64,000 bases of DNA from an uncultured Parvularculaceae bacterium (GCA_913055785.1 CAJXLJ010000007.1:34330-98329), one strand, 5' to 3'; shown: positions 44,702-53,511, numbered from the stretch's first letter. The notes: a model not told the origin generated them from the letters alone. Made by a program: numbers and translations.

Positions 44702-45634
44702 TCAAATAACCTTCTCAACATACCCGTCGAACGCCTTCCAGTACTGATCGCGGAATTCGTCGCGCTCCATCAGGATTTCATGCAGCGCGCTTTTGATCGT
44801 CACGCAGTCGATACGGTCGTAGGCTTGAGCAAGGGCGATGTGATCAGCCGGGTCTACGAGGGCGTCGACTTCCGCCGAGATGATCAGCACCGGGATTTTG
44901 ACGCTGTCGAGCCGTCCCGGCTGGTGAAGGTCGTCGATGGCGTGCGTCGCCGCGTGGAGCCAGCCATAGGTTGGCGCGAAGATGCAGGCGTTCGGCGCCG
45001 CGGTCTGCAATTCGCGAAACCGTTCGTGCCGGCGCTGGTCGGAGGTGAGTTTGTTGCCTTCGAACTCCAGCGAATATTCTTCAACGCCCAGCACTGAACC
45101 CCGCGACCAGCCGAGCTTGACCGCGATATTTGAGCTGATGCGAGCGAGCGCGCGTTTCGCAGGATCGAGTTTGAACCGCGTCATCGGCGCGCAAAGAACT
45201 GCGCAGGAAAACGCGTCATAGCCGTCGGCGAGCAGCATCAGGGACGGCAGGCCGCCCATGGAATGGGTCATCAGGACAAGCGGCATGTCGAAACGCGGCT
45301 TGACGACGGTCTCGACCACATTGCGCAAATCCGCCTTGTAGGCGCCGAAATCGTTGATATGGCCTTTTTCCGAAACCGGCAGCATGCGCGAGGATAGTCC
45401 TTGCCCGCGCCAGTCCATGGTGACGACGGAAAAGCCGCGCCGGCGCAGATCCTCGATCACTTCAAAGTATTTTTCGATGAATTCGGAGCGGCCGTTCAGC
45501 AGCATCACGCAGGCCCGGGCGTTTTCGGTCGGGAACACCGCGACCCGCAGCTTCGCGCCGTCGGCGGTCTCCATCATGAAAATCTCGCCGCCTGCCGGCA
45601 CGGGATTGGACGGGATGCGGATGAAATCGGTCAT
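44702..45634 (-). CDS. Alpha/beta hydrolase, monoacylglycerol-lipase/lysophospholipase type
   Basis: A 310-residue serine hydrolase of the COG2267 type (PldB-like). Landmarks are MLLNGRSEFIEKYFEV (family usually HGxxEHxxRY), TMDWRGQGLSSR, the nucleophile elbow LMTHSMGGLPS, ISAEVDALVDP (Asp) and SALHEILMERDE (His). The lipase family hydrolyses monoacylglycerols or lysophospholipids at the cytoplasmic side. It is last in a three-gene minus-strand unit, overlapping the SCP2-like gene by 4 bases. Confidence 0.88.
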   Translation of the reverse strand: MTDFIRIPSNPVPAGGEIFMMETADGAKLRVAVFPTENARACVMLLNGRSEFIEKYFEVIEDLRRRGFSVVTMDWRGQGLSSRMLPVSEKGHINDFGAYKADLRNVVETVVKPRFDMPLVLMTHSMGGLPSLMLLADGYDAFSCAVLCAPMTRFKLDPAKRALARISSNIAVKLGWSRGSVLGVEEYSLEFEGNKLTSDQRRHERFRELQTAAPNACIFAPTYGWLHAATHAIDDLHQPGRLDSVKIPVLIISAEVDALVDPADHIALAQAYDRIDCVTIKSALHEILMERDEFRDQYWKAFDGYVEKVI

Positions 45635-45942
45635 TTTGTTCCAGTCAGCTGCAGCCGCGCCATCACGCTCATATCGCCGGCGATGGTGAGTCCGCCAGAT
45701 GCGAACGCCGCCTCGAGCGCGCGATCGCTCGACAGGGCGCGCTGCAGGATGTCATGAGGCCCCCGCCATTCGCAATCGGCTTTGGCGCCTTTGGGCGCGC
45801 CCAAACTGACTGCGACATTGCTCTTGCGTCCGTCGATATAGACCGGCTGGCCGTCATCGGGCGCGAGCGTCAAGATCGCGCCGAAAGGGGCGGCGACGGC
45901 CTTGCGCGCCGCCGCTTCCAGTGGTGAGGCGTCGCCGCTCAC
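45631..45942 (-). CDS. SCP2-like sterol/lipid-binding protein
   Basis: A 103-residue protein resembling the SCP-2 sterol-transfer fold: ILTLAPDDGQPVYIDG strand pair, CEWRGPHDILQRAL helix, and the C-terminal ASGGLTIAGDMSVMARLQ typical of the family's last strand and helix. It starts with GTG 45942, 3 bases after the methyltransferase stop, and overlaps the hydrolase. It probably binds an acyl chain or a polyprenyl-type lipid for its operon partners; that is inference. Confidence 0.75.
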   Translation of the reverse strand: MSGDASPLEAAARKAVAAPFGAILTLAPDDGQPVYIDGRKSNVAVSLGAPKGAKADCEWRGPHDILQRALSSDRALEAAFASGGLTIAGDMSVMARLQLTGTK

Positions 45943-45945
45943 GTT

Positions 45946-46839
45946 CTATTCGAGCAGCGCGCCGTCGGCGGCGAGCGGCTTTCTGAAGCGCAGCGTCATG
46001 CGGTCGCTTTCGCCGATGGCGTCATAAGGCGCGCGGTCGAAGTTCGGGTCTTCAAGCCCGCGCGTCGCGGAGGTGCGGCGCGAAGGCGGCAAAGTCCAGA
46101 CGCCGAAAGGATGGTCCTTGGTGTCCGCCGGATTGGCGTTGACTTCAGAAGCGCCTTCAAAATCGAAGCCCGCCGCTTCGGCGAGCGCGATCACATCGTC
46201 CGTATAGACATAACCCGTCGAGCCGTCATGGGGCAGGTCCGTGCCGTCGGCGCGATGATCGACGACGCCGAGTACGCCGCCGGGTTTGAGCGCGCGATAG
46301 AATTTCGCGAAATTCTCCTCGCCGACGCCGCGCGGCAGCCAGTTATGGACATTGCGGAAGGTGACGACCGCATCAGCCGATCCCGGCGGCGCGATGTCGC
46401 CGCCGCCATCGCCGAGAACAGTCACTTCGATCTCGCCGTAAAGCTCGGGCCGGGAAACATAGGTCTTGTCGAAATCCTCAATCGATTTCCGTACGCGCTC
46501 ATTGGCGCCGACGGGAGAAAGGCCCGCTGCGTAGAGCTTGCCGCCGCCGGCTTTGAGATAGGGCGCGAGAATCTGGGTGTACCAGCCGCCGCCGGGCCAG
46601 ATCTCGACCACTGTCATCTCCGGCTCGATGCCGAAAAAGTCGAGGGTTTCCTTCGGATGGCGATACTGGTCGCGAGCCTTTTCCTCCGGGCTCCGGTGCT
46701 CGCCGGCGATGACCGCCTCGAGGGCCGCGCCCGGTTCGGCTTCGGCGCCCGCCGCCGGCGCACCGGTTGCCTTCTCGCCGCCGCAGGCCGCCAGCATCAA
46801 CGCCGCCCCCGCCAGGAGGGCTGAATTCCAAGTTTTCAT
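45946..46839 (-). CDS. Lipoprotein-type SAM-dependent methyltransferase-like protein
   Basis: A 297-residue protein of the COG4798-type predicted methyltransferase family with a lipoprotein signal peptide: hydrophobic LLAGAALMLAACGGEK, lipobox LAAC (Cys about 19). The Rossmann-like domain opens VVEIWPGGGWYTQILAPYL in place of the usual E/DxGxGxG loop, then GGKLYAAGL, SADAVVTFRNVHNWLPRG and FYRALKPGGVLGVVDHRADG. SAM is not known in the periplasm, so the cofactor or location is puzzling. GGGAG is 7 bases before ATG 46839. First gene of an operon with SCP2-like and hydrolase genes. Confidence 0.85.
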   Translation of the reverse strand: MKTWNSALLAGAALMLAACGGEKATGAPAAGAEAEPGAALEAVIAGEHRSPEEKARDQYRHPKETLDFFGIEPEMTVVEIWPGGGWYTQILAPYLKAGGGKLYAAGLSPVGANERVRKSIEDFDKTYVSRPELYGEIEVTVLGDGGGDIAPPGSADAVVTFRNVHNWLPRGVGEENFAKFYRALKPGGVLGVVDHRADGTDLPHDGSTGYVYTDDVIALAEAAGFDFEGASEVNANPADTKDHPFGVWTLPPSRRTSATRGLEDPNFDRAPYDAIGESDRMTLRFRKPLAADGALLE

Positions 46840-46931
46840 AATTTGCTCCCGTCTGTTGCGGCCCGTTTACCATGCTTTGAGAGCGGGGCCACGGGGAGGG
46901 CGATCACAAGTGGGAAAGGCGCCCCCGAAAC

Positions 46932-46959
46932 CTTGAAAGCCGGTTTCAGGCGCCTATCT
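46932..46959 (+). promoter_or_regulatory. RpoH-type heat-shock promoter of the Hsp20 gene
   Basis: -35 CTTGAAA (46932-46938), a 14-base spacer and -10 CCTATCT (46953-46959), close to the sigma-32 pattern CTTGAAA-N(11-15)-CCCCATNT. It is about 98 bases before the Hsp20 start. In the leader, CCTC (47033-47036 region) can pair with the GAGG of the ribosome site (47049-47052), a possible but weak thermosensor. Confidence 0.6.
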
Positions 46960-47056
46960 CAACCCTGTCCGAGGCCGAAAGGCTCGGTCCGCGTCATCTC
47001 CGGCCAACTGGCGGAACCGGCGCGATCATCAACCTCGCTGCTTGTTAGGAGGACCT

Positions 47057-47518
47057 ATGCGTACGTTTGACCCAACTCCCTTTTATCGTTCGACCGTCGG
47101 TTTCGACCGCGTCTTTGATCTTCTGGACGCCGTCGGCAAATCCGATTCGAACGGCTATCCGCCCTATAATATCGAGCGTCTCGACGAAAACGACTACCGC
47201 ATCACGCTGGCGGTGGCGGGGTTCGGCGAGGGCGATCTCGACATCGAAGTTCGTGAAAACGGCCTGACGGTCACCGGTTCGCGCCAGGACAGCGACGAAG
47301 GCCGCCAGTTCCTTTATCAGGGCATCGCCGGGCGCTCTTTCGAGCGCCGCTTCCAGCTTGCCGAGCATGTGAAGGTCGCGGGCGCCTCGCTCGTGAACGG
47401 CCTGCTCAATATCGAGCTGAAGCGCGAAATCCCTGAAGCCATGAAGCCGCGCAAGATCGCCATCAACAAGGGCGAGGGCGCGAATGTGAAAGTGTTGAAG
47501 GGCGCCAACGCCGCCTAA
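47057..47518 (+). CDS. Small heat shock protein, Hsp20 (IbpA-like)
   Basis: A 153-residue ATP-independent holdase. The N-terminal arm MRTFDPTPFYRSTVGFDRVF matches rhizobial/caulobacterial class A Hsp20s; the alpha-crystallin domain covers NIERLDENDYRITLAVAGF to LVNGLLNIELKREIPE, with the conserved GxLxxxxxR-like VNGLLNIELKREIP, and the C-terminal IxI-like KPRKIAIN. AGGAGGA precedes ATG 47057 at 4 bases. An RpoH-type promoter upstream and a terminator downstream make it a single-gene heat-shock unit. Confidence 0.94.
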   Translation: MRTFDPTPFYRSTVGFDRVFDLLDAVGKSDSNGYPPYNIERLDENDYRITLAVAGFGEGDLDIEVRENGLTVTGSRQDSDEGRQFLYQGIAGRSFERRFQLAEHVKVAGASLVNGLLNIELKREIPEAMKPRKIAINKGEGANVKVLKGANAA

Positions 47519-47592
47519 AGCGGTACGGAGCCGTTTGCACTTTTAGGCTCTAACGCGCGAGAAAAGCGCGCATTTTTCCCTTCTGGATTGTG

Positions 47593-47625
47593 AAGGGCGC
47601 GGGAACCTCCCCCCGCGCCCTTTTT
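47593..47625 (+). terminator. Rho-independent terminator of the Hsp20 gene
   Basis: Stem AAGGGCGCGGG/CCCGCGCCCTT (47593-47603 with 47612-47622), loop of 8 bases, T5 tail, 75 bases beyond the stop. Confidence 0.88.
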
Positions 47626-47700
47626 AATTGCAGCCCGCCTTGCTAGAAACGGTTGGTGAGTAAAGACGGCGCCCTGGCGCCGCGCGTGAGGGGTGAGACG

Positions 47701-47952
47701 ATGCCGGCTGTTTTTAGAGTATGGATCGCGCTGGCGGCGGCGATAGCGCTCAGCGCATGCGCGACAAGCGAAGTCATATATGACGGTCCGACAACGTCGA
47801 TCTCGTATGACCCTTACGATTTCGACCCGGACGATCTTCTCGCTGAGGCGCAGTCGTTTTGCGACGCTTACGGACTGACCGCGGTTTACGAAGACGAAAC
47901 CATCGACCCGCAATCGGTACGATGGCGCTATCGCCATTACCGTTGTGTCTAG
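47701..47952 (+). CDS. Small hypothetical lipoprotein
   Basis: An 83-residue protein with lipoprotein signal MPAVFRVWIALAAAIALSAC (lipobox LSAC). The mature part is short and rich in Tyr and Asp (TTSISYDPYDFDPDDLLAEA) and has two more Cys (FCDAY, HYRCV) that could pair. ATG 47701 follows GAGGGGTGAG. It converges on suhB, sharing CTAG (47949-47952) as both stops. No family recognised. Confidence 0.72.
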   Translation: MPAVFRVWIALAAAIALSACATSEVIYDGPTTSISYDPYDFDPDDLLAEAQSFCDAYGLTAVYEDETIDPQSVRWRYRHYRCV

Positions 47953-48737
47953 CCGTTAATCAGCGCCTTCGCCTGATCGTAGACTTCGGGGTTCGCCGCG
48001 AGGATCGATCCGGCGGTTAGAAACTTGTTTCCGCCTTCGATCTCGGTCACGAAGCCGCCCGCTTCGCGGACGATCGCCGCGCCGGCGGCGACGTCCCAGA
48101 TATTGAGGTCACGTTCCCAGAAGGCGTCGAACCTTCCGGCGGCGACATAGGCGAGGTCGAGCGCGGCCGCGCCGAAGCGGCGCACGCCGGCGGTCTTTTC
48201 CAGAACCCGGTTCGTTTCCTCCAGCGCGCGATCGCGGCCCGGCCGCCCGGCGAAGGGAAGGCCGCAGGCGAACAGGCATTCGCTTAGATCCTTGCGCGCC
48301 GACACCCGGATGCGGCGGTTGTTCATGAACGCGCCTTCGCCTTTTTCGGCCCAGAAAAGTTCGTCGGTCGCCGGGTTGTAAATGACGCCGGCATAGGGTT
48401 GGCGGTCGCGTTCGAGGGCGATCGAGATCGCAAATTGCGGCAGGCCGTGCAGGAAATTGGTGGTGCCGTCGAGCGGATCGACAATCCAGCGGTTGGAATT
48501 GTCCGCGCCTTCGACTTCGCCGCGTTCTTCCATGACAAAGCCGTATTTGGGGCGGGCGGCGGAGAGCGCCTCGAAGATCGCCTGTTCGGCCTTGTGGTCG
48601 GCGCGGCTGACGAAATCGGCGACGCCTTTTCTCGAGACCTGAAGCGCCTGCGCCTCGCCGAAATCGCGGGAGAGGTCCCGCGCCGCCTTGCGGGCGGCGT
48701 TGACCATGACGGTGATGAGGGCGGAGGCGTTGGACAT
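47949..48737 (-). CDS. suhB: Inositol-1-monophosphatase (SuhB)
   Basis: A 262-residue Mg-dependent phosphatase. Motif 1 is RWIVDPLDGTTNFLHGLPQFAISIAL (read WIVDPLDGTTNF), the preceding metal ligand is in FVMEERGE, motif 2 is DLNIWDVAAGAAIVREAGG. It dephosphorylates inositol phosphates and, in E. coli, SuhB also aids rRNA antitermination. Start taken at ATG 48737 (MSNASALITVMV), the family-typical beginning. Mobile-looking neighbours absent; divergent from a flippase gene. Confidence 0.9.
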   Translation of the reverse strand: MSNASALITVMVNAARKAARDLSRDFGEAQALQVSRKGVADFVSRADHKAEQAIFEALSAARPKYGFVMEERGEVEGADNSNRWIVDPLDGTTNFLHGLPQFAISIALERDRQPYAGVIYNPATDELFWAEKGEGAFMNNRRIRVSARKDLSECLFACGLPFAGRPGRDRALEETNRVLEKTAGVRRFGAAALDLAYVAAGRFDAFWERDLNIWDVAAGAAIVREAGGFVTEIEGGNKFLTAGSILAANPEVYDQAKALING

Positions 48738-48847
48738 CAGTGATTTCCGGGTTGTCGGGCGGCGCACCATACGCAGCGCGACGCCCGGCGCAAGGGCGAA
48801 ACAGGCATAATCGCCTCGGCGGGCGAACTGGTCTAAGGCGAGGCCCT

Positions 48848-50374
48848 ATGCCGGATACGCCCTCGTCGACGTCTCAGACCGAAACCGCCGCGCTTGCGCC
48901 GAAAGTCGCGCGCGGCGCGGCGTGGATCATGGGGGCGGGTCTTTTCGCCCGCACCCTCGGCGCGCTCAACACGATCGTTGTCGCCCGGCTCCTGGTTCCT
49001 GAGGACATCGGACTTGTGGCGGTGGCGACGGTCGCGCTGCAGCTTCTGCAGGGGCTCTCCGATATCGGCGTTTCGCAGGCGGTGGTGAAGTTTCGCGACG
49101 CCGACCGCGAGGACTTGAACACGCTGTTCACGCTTTCCTTCATGCGCGGGCTGATTGTCGCGCTGTTGCTGGCGGGGGCGGCGCCGTTGATGGCGCAGCT
49201 TTACGGCGATCCGCGCATGGGCGGGGTGTTTCTGGGCGTCGCCGCTTTTCCGCTCATCACCGGGCTGATCAATCCGCGTTTTTATGAATTCGAACGCGAT
49301 TTGAGTTTCTCGCGCGAATTTGTGGTGACCGTTCTCAACAAGCTCGCTGGCGTGATCGTTTCGGTGACGGTCGCGCTGATCTTCCGCACCTATTGGGCGA
49401 TCATATTGGGACTTGTCGCCGGCGGCGGCGTGCAGCTCGTTCTTTCCTATGCGATGCGCCCTTTCGCGCCGCGCTTCTCTTTTCGCTCGCTTAATAAAGT
49501 GCTGGGGTTTTCCGGCTGGCTTGCGGGGGTCAGTTTTCTGGCGGCGCTCAACAACAAACTTGATGTGCCGATCCTCGCACGCGCGGTCGGCGCCGGCGGC
49601 GGCGGCGTTTATTTCATGGGTTTCCAGCTTTCCGAACTGGTGACCGGCCAGATCGCTTTGCCATTGACGCGGGCGATCTATCCGGGGCTGTCGAGTCTGC
49701 AGAGCGACGCGGAACGCATGCGCAAGGCGTTTTTGCGGGGCGTTGCGGCGCTCGGCGCCGTCGCCATGCCCGCGGCGTTCGGGTTTGCGTTCGTTGCGGA
49801 AGATTTCACCGCCCTCGTCCTCGGCGAGAAGTGGGCGGGCGTTGCCCCGGTCATCGAAATCCTCGCGCCGGTTATCGGGGCGCAATCCTTGTTTTACGCC
49901 AGCCAGAGTTACGCCATGGCGCTCGGGCTCACGCGCCTCGTCTTTATTCGCGAGCTGGTGTTTTTCCTGGTCCGGCTGCCGGTGTTCGTCTGGGCGGCGC
50001 TGACGCACGGGCTTGAGGGCGCGGTGTACGCGGCGGCGGCGCTCGGCGTCTTCCATATCGCGCTCAATCTCGCGCTCTACGCCCGGGCGAGCGGGCGCGG
50101 TTTCTGGGAGCCGCTGGTCGCCGCGCGGCGCTCCATCGGCGCGGTTGCGGCGATGGCCTTTTGGTTCCTGTCGGCGCGCGCGCAGCTCGGGTTCATGGAC
50201 GACTGGCCCGTCCTCCTGCGGCTGGGCGCCGATATTCTCGCCGGCGCCGGCGTTTACGCCGCCGCGCAGGCCGCCCTGTGGCTCGCCGAGGGGCGGCCTC
50301 AGGGCGTTGAGAGCGATCTCATGAGCGGTCTTCGCGCGCTTAAAAACCGGCTGGCGAGAAACCCGGCCCCCTGA
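48848..50374 (+). CDS. Wzx/MOP-superfamily polysaccharide flippase
   Basis: A 508-residue polytopic protein with about 12-14 helices of the MOP exporter superfamily, lipopolysaccharide/colanic-acid transporter type (WzxC-like). Landmarks: GAAWIMGAGLFARTLGALNTIVVARLLVPEDIG divided as RTLGALNTIVVARLL and PEDIGLVAVA, FSGWLAGVSFLAALNNKLDVPILAR, and GFAFVAEDFTALVLGEKWAG. It likely flips a lipid-linked glycan started by a transferase such as the one at 3250. The 35-residue Thr/Ser/Ala-rich leader is probably cytoplasmic. ATG 48848 chosen. Confidence 0.87.
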   Translation: MPDTPSSTSQTETAALAPKVARGAAWIMGAGLFARTLGALNTIVVARLLVPEDIGLVAVATVALQLLQGLSDIGVSQAVVKFRDADREDLNTLFTLSFMRGLIVALLLAGAAPLMAQLYGDPRMGGVFLGVAAFPLITGLINPRFYEFERDLSFSREFVVTVLNKLAGVIVSVTVALIFRTYWAIILGLVAGGGVQLVLSYAMRPFAPRFSFRSLNKVLGFSGWLAGVSFLAALNNKLDVPILARAVGAGGGGVYFMGFQLSELVTGQIALPLTRAIYPGLSSLQSDAERMRKAFLRGVAALGAVAMPAAFGFAFVAEDFTALVLGEKWAGVAPVIEILAPVIGAQSLFYASQSYAMALGLTRLVFIRELVFFLVRLPVFVWAALTHGLEGAVYAAAALGVFHIALNLALYARASGRGFWEPLVAARRSIGAVAAMAFWFLSARAQLGFMDDWPVLLRLGADILAGAGVYAAAQAALWLAEGRPQGVESDLMSGLRALKNRLARNPAP

Positions 50375-50460
50375 CTGCACGTTACGGTTTTGCGACGCGG
50401 CCTGCTCGGTTAAGAAAGCCCCAGAACAAGCTCTTAAAAATGAGAAAGTGAGAAGCGTTT

Positions 50461-52176
50461 ATGGGTGAGGCTGCGCCGTTCGATCAGGGACTGCTTGCCG
50501 CGACGGCGTTCAAGCTTCTGTCGGAGGACCCGCGTTTTAAAGTCGGCGAGGCCGAAATCCGCGGCAATATCTATCGGGTTTTCGAAAACGCGCCGCCGCA
50601 TTTGCGTGATTTCTTCGCCTATGCCGCCGCGACCCATGGCGACAAGGAATTCCTGATTTTCGATCATGAGGGCCGCGAGGCCCTGAGCTTTGCGGAGACA
50701 TGGTCGCGCGCCTGCCGGTTTGCGAACGCGCTTGAAAAAGAGTTGGGTGTGAAAAAGGGCGATCCCGTCGCCATCGCCATGCGCAATTTCCCCGAATGGT
50801 GCGTCGCCTATATGGCGATCATCTCGCTCGGCGCGATTGTCGTGCCCCTCAACGCCTGGTGGAAAGAGCACGAACTTGAGTACGGCCTGAAGGACAGCGG
50901 CGCGCGGATCGTCGTCGTCGACAAGCGCCGCCTCGATTACCTCAAACCCTGCAAGGAAAAACACGGGCTGACCCTGATCCTCGCGCGTGAAGAGGGCGCG
51001 GGCGCAGATTATCGCCTGAAAGACATGATTGACGGCGAAAGCGATGCGACGCCGCCCGCCGGCGAAATCCAGCCGGACGATGATTTCTGCATCGTCTACA
51101 CATCGGGTTCGACCGGCGAACCGAAAGGCGTCGTGCTAACCCATCGCAGTGCGATTTCGGCGCTCATGTCTTGGGGGTTTGTCGGGGCGATCCTCAAGGA
51201 TATGGCCGGCGGCGTCAGCCCATTCGGCGACAATCCGGGTATTCTTCTCGCCGTCCCGCTGTTTCACGTCACCGGATCGCACGCGATATTTCTCTTCTCC
51301 ATGTTGATCGGCCGGCGCATGGCGATCATGTATCGCTGGGACGCGAAAGACGCGGTTGAGATGATCAACAGGGAAGAACTCACCAACTTCGTCGGCGTAC
51401 CCAGTCAGTCCTTCGAGCTGATGGAGGCGGCCGGCGGCGATGGCCTTCCAAGCCTTCTCGATATCGGCTCCGGCGGCGCCAGGCGCCCGGCCGAACAAGT
51501 CAGAAAGCTCGCGGCGAAGTTCAAAGGCAACCCTTCATCCGGTTACGGACTATCTGAAACGAATGGGTTGGGCTGCATCATCTCCAAGGGCGACTACCAG
51601 CTCAGGCCCGATTCGACCGGCAAGCCGGTGCCGCCTCTCACGGACATCAAGATCATGAAGGACGGCGCAGAGCGGCCCCGCGGCGAGGTCGGCGAAGTCT
51701 GGATCAGAACGCCGGCGAACTTCCGCGGCTATCATAATTTGCCTGAAGAGACCGAAAAAGCGCTGACGCCTGACGGCTGGTTCCGGTCCGGCGACCTCGG
51801 CAAGATGGACGAGGAAGGTTTTCTGTACATTGTCGATCGCATCAAGGACCTTATCATCCGTGGCGGCGAAAATGTTTCCTGTCTTGAAGTTGAAAACCGC
51901 GTTTACGAGCATGAAGGCATTGCCGAAGCGGTGGTGTTTTCAGTCCCTGACCAGGTGCTCGGCGAGAAGGTGGGTCTAGTCTTTTACCCGAAGGAAGGCT
52001 CGAACGTCGATCCGGCGGTATTGCGCGGGTTTATTGCTGAGAAGCTTGCGGCATTCAAGGTTCCGGAACGCATCTGGATTTCGCCCGCGGCGCTGCCGCG
52101 CCTCGGCACGGCGAAATTCGACAAGCTGACGGTCAAGAAAATCGCGCTGCAGCACCCGCCGGCGCTTTCCGTTTAG
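50461..52176 (+). CDS. Acyl-CoA synthetase (AMP-forming)
   Basis: A 571-residue ANL-superfamily ligase that activates a carboxylic acid to its CoA thioester through an acyl-AMP. Motifs: P-loop-like IVYTSGSTGEPKGVVLTHR (A3), GYGLSETNG (A5), GWFRSGDLGKMDEEGFLYIVDR (A7; read RSGDLG and YIVDRIKD), IIRGGENVSCLEVE (A8), and LGTAKFDKLTVKK with the A10 Lys. First gene of the beta-oxidation cluster. The acid accepted is unknown; clusters with paired dehydrogenases often act on branched or steroid-type side chains. ATG 50461. Confidence 0.92.
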   Translation: MGEAAPFDQGLLAATAFKLLSEDPRFKVGEAEIRGNIYRVFENAPPHLRDFFAYAAATHGDKEFLIFDHEGREALSFAETWSRACRFANALEKELGVKKGDPVAIAMRNFPEWCVAYMAIISLGAIVVPLNAWWKEHELEYGLKDSGARIVVVDKRRLDYLKPCKEKHGLTLILAREEGAGADYRLKDMIDGESDATPPAGEIQPDDDFCIVYTSGSTGEPKGVVLTHRSAISALMSWGFVGAILKDMAGGVSPFGDNPGILLAVPLFHVTGSHAIFLFSMLIGRRMAIMYRWDAKDAVEMINREELTNFVGVPSQSFELMEAAGGDGLPSLLDIGSGGARRPAEQVRKLAAKFKGNPSSGYGLSETNGLGCIISKGDYQLRPDSTGKPVPPLTDIKIMKDGAERPRGEVGEVWIRTPANFRGYHNLPEETEKALTPDGWFRSGDLGKMDEEGFLYIVDRIKDLIIRGGENVSCLEVENRVYEHEGIAEAVVFSVPDQVLGEKVGLVFYPKEGSNVDPAVLRGFIAEKLAAFKVPERIWISPAALPRLGTAKFDKLTVKKIALQHPPALSV

Positions 52177-52191
52177 AAAAAGGAGCCGACC

Positions 52192-53394
52192 ATGAGCGAT
52201 CTTGAAGCCTTCCGGAAGGAAACGCGGGCCTGGCTCGAGGAAAACTGTCCGAAGGAAATGCGCGACGGCGGCGCGGGCGAGGAAAATATCTGCTGGGGCG
52301 GGCGGCGCTGGACGTTCCAGTCGGAAGCCCAGAAGGTCTGGCTCGAACGGATGGCGGCGAAAGGCTGGACCGTGCCCGCCTGGCCGAAGGAATATGGCGG
52401 CGGCGGCCTCTCGAAAGAGGAAGTCAAAATTCTCAAGGCCGAAATGCGCGCCATGAAGGCGCGCTCGCCGCTCGAAAGCTTCGGCATCTGGATGCTTGGG
52501 CCTGCGCTTTTGAAATACGGCACGCACGAGCAGAAACTGCATTTCCTGCCGCCGATCGCGCGCGGCGAAATCCGCTGGTGCCAGGGCTATTCGGAACCGG
52601 GCGCGGGTTCCGATCTCGCATCGCTGCAGTGTAAGTGCGAAGACAAAGGCGATAGCTGGCTGATCAACGGCCAGAAAATCTGGACGTCCTACGCCGATGA
52701 GTCCGACTGGATTTTCGTGCTGGTGCGCACCGACCCCAAGGCTACGAAACATAACGGCATCAGCTTTATCCTCGTCGATATGGATCAGGCGGGCGTGACG
52801 ACCAAGCCGATCAAGCTGATCTCCGGCAAGTCGCCTTTCTGCGAAACCTTCTTCGATGATGCGACGGCGCCGAAAGAACATGCGCCGGGCGTGTCGGCGA
52901 TTGTCGGGGAGATGAATCGCGGCTGGGATGTGGCGAAATATCTCCTTACCCATGAGCGGGAGATGATTTCCGGCGGCGGCGGCGGGCTGTTCGGCGGGCG
53001 CGGTCTCGGCGAGGTCGCCGCGCAGCATGTCGGTCTTGAAAACGGCAGGCTCGCCGACCCGATGCTGCGGGCGAAGATCGCGAAAGCCGAGATCGACGGC
53101 TGGGCGTTCCTCTTAACTCTTGAACGCATGAAAGATGAGGCGAAAGCCGGGGCCGGCGTCGGCGCCAATTCCTCGATGCTCAAATATTACGGGACGGAGT
53201 TCAACAAGCGCCGTTTCGAGCTGATGATGGATGCGGGCGGCTCCGACGAGCTCGAATGGGAAGGCGAGCGTACGAAAGACGGCAAACTCGCCAAAGCGTG
53301 GCTCCGAACAAAAGCCAACTCAATCGAAGGCGGCACTTCGGAGGTGCAGCTCAATATCATCTCAAAACGCATTCTGGAGTTGCCGGATGCATAG
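52192..53394 (+). CDS. Acyl-CoA dehydrogenase, catalytic-type subunit
   Basis: A 400-residue flavoenzyme. Residue landmarks: GWTVPAWPKEYGGGGLS, GYSEPGAGSDLASLQCKCED, and the C-terminal IEGGTSEVQLNII, where the Glu stands at the position of the catalytic base of medium-chain dehydrogenases. RMLGPALLKYGTHEQK-like substrate-site region is present as GPALLKYGTHEQK. It starts 15 bases after the ligase with AAGGAG ribosome site. Paired with the unlike dehydrogenase downstream; such pairs form heterotetramers in steroid side-chain oxidation. Confidence 0.9.
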   Translation: MSDLEAFRKETRAWLEENCPKEMRDGGAGEENICWGGRRWTFQSEAQKVWLERMAAKGWTVPAWPKEYGGGGLSKEEVKILKAEMRAMKARSPLESFGIWMLGPALLKYGTHEQKLHFLPPIARGEIRWCQGYSEPGAGSDLASLQCKCEDKGDSWLINGQKIWTSYADESDWIFVLVRTDPKATKHNGISFILVDMDQAGVTTKPIKLISGKSPFCETFFDDATAPKEHAPGVSAIVGEMNRGWDVAKYLLTHEREMISGGGGGLFGGRGLGEVAAQHVGLENGRLADPMLRAKIAKAEIDGWAFLLTLERMKDEAKAGAGVGANSSMLKYYGTEFNKRRFELMMDAGGSDELEWEGERTKDGKLAKAWLRTKANSIEGGTSEVQLNIISKRILELPDA

Positions 53395-53406
53395 CGTGCG
53401 TTTCTT

Positions 53407-53511
53407 ATCCTTCGAGGCTCGCCCTTACGGGCTCGCACCTCAGGATGAGGTTTCAATTGGTCGCCCCCCTCATCCTGAGGTGCTTTTGCGGAGCAAAAGC
53501 CTCGAAGGATG
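53407..53511. repeat. Paired inverted palindromic repeat, family B (between the dehydrogenase genes)
   Basis: Two units in opposite orientation: 53407-53449 and 53469-53511. Each has conserved ends ATCCTTCGAGGC and CACCTCAGGATGAG around a variable central hairpin (GCTCGCCC-TTA-CGGGC type in one, GCTTTTGC-TCCG-CAAAAGC in the other). The second unit ends only 19 bases before the next gene's start. The same family recurs at 56541-56648. Confidence 0.88.

Noticed and set aside
48833..50380. A 515-codon minus-strand open frame
   Set aside because: Antisense to the flippase; extremely Arg/Gln/Asp-rich with no hydrophobic or family pattern.
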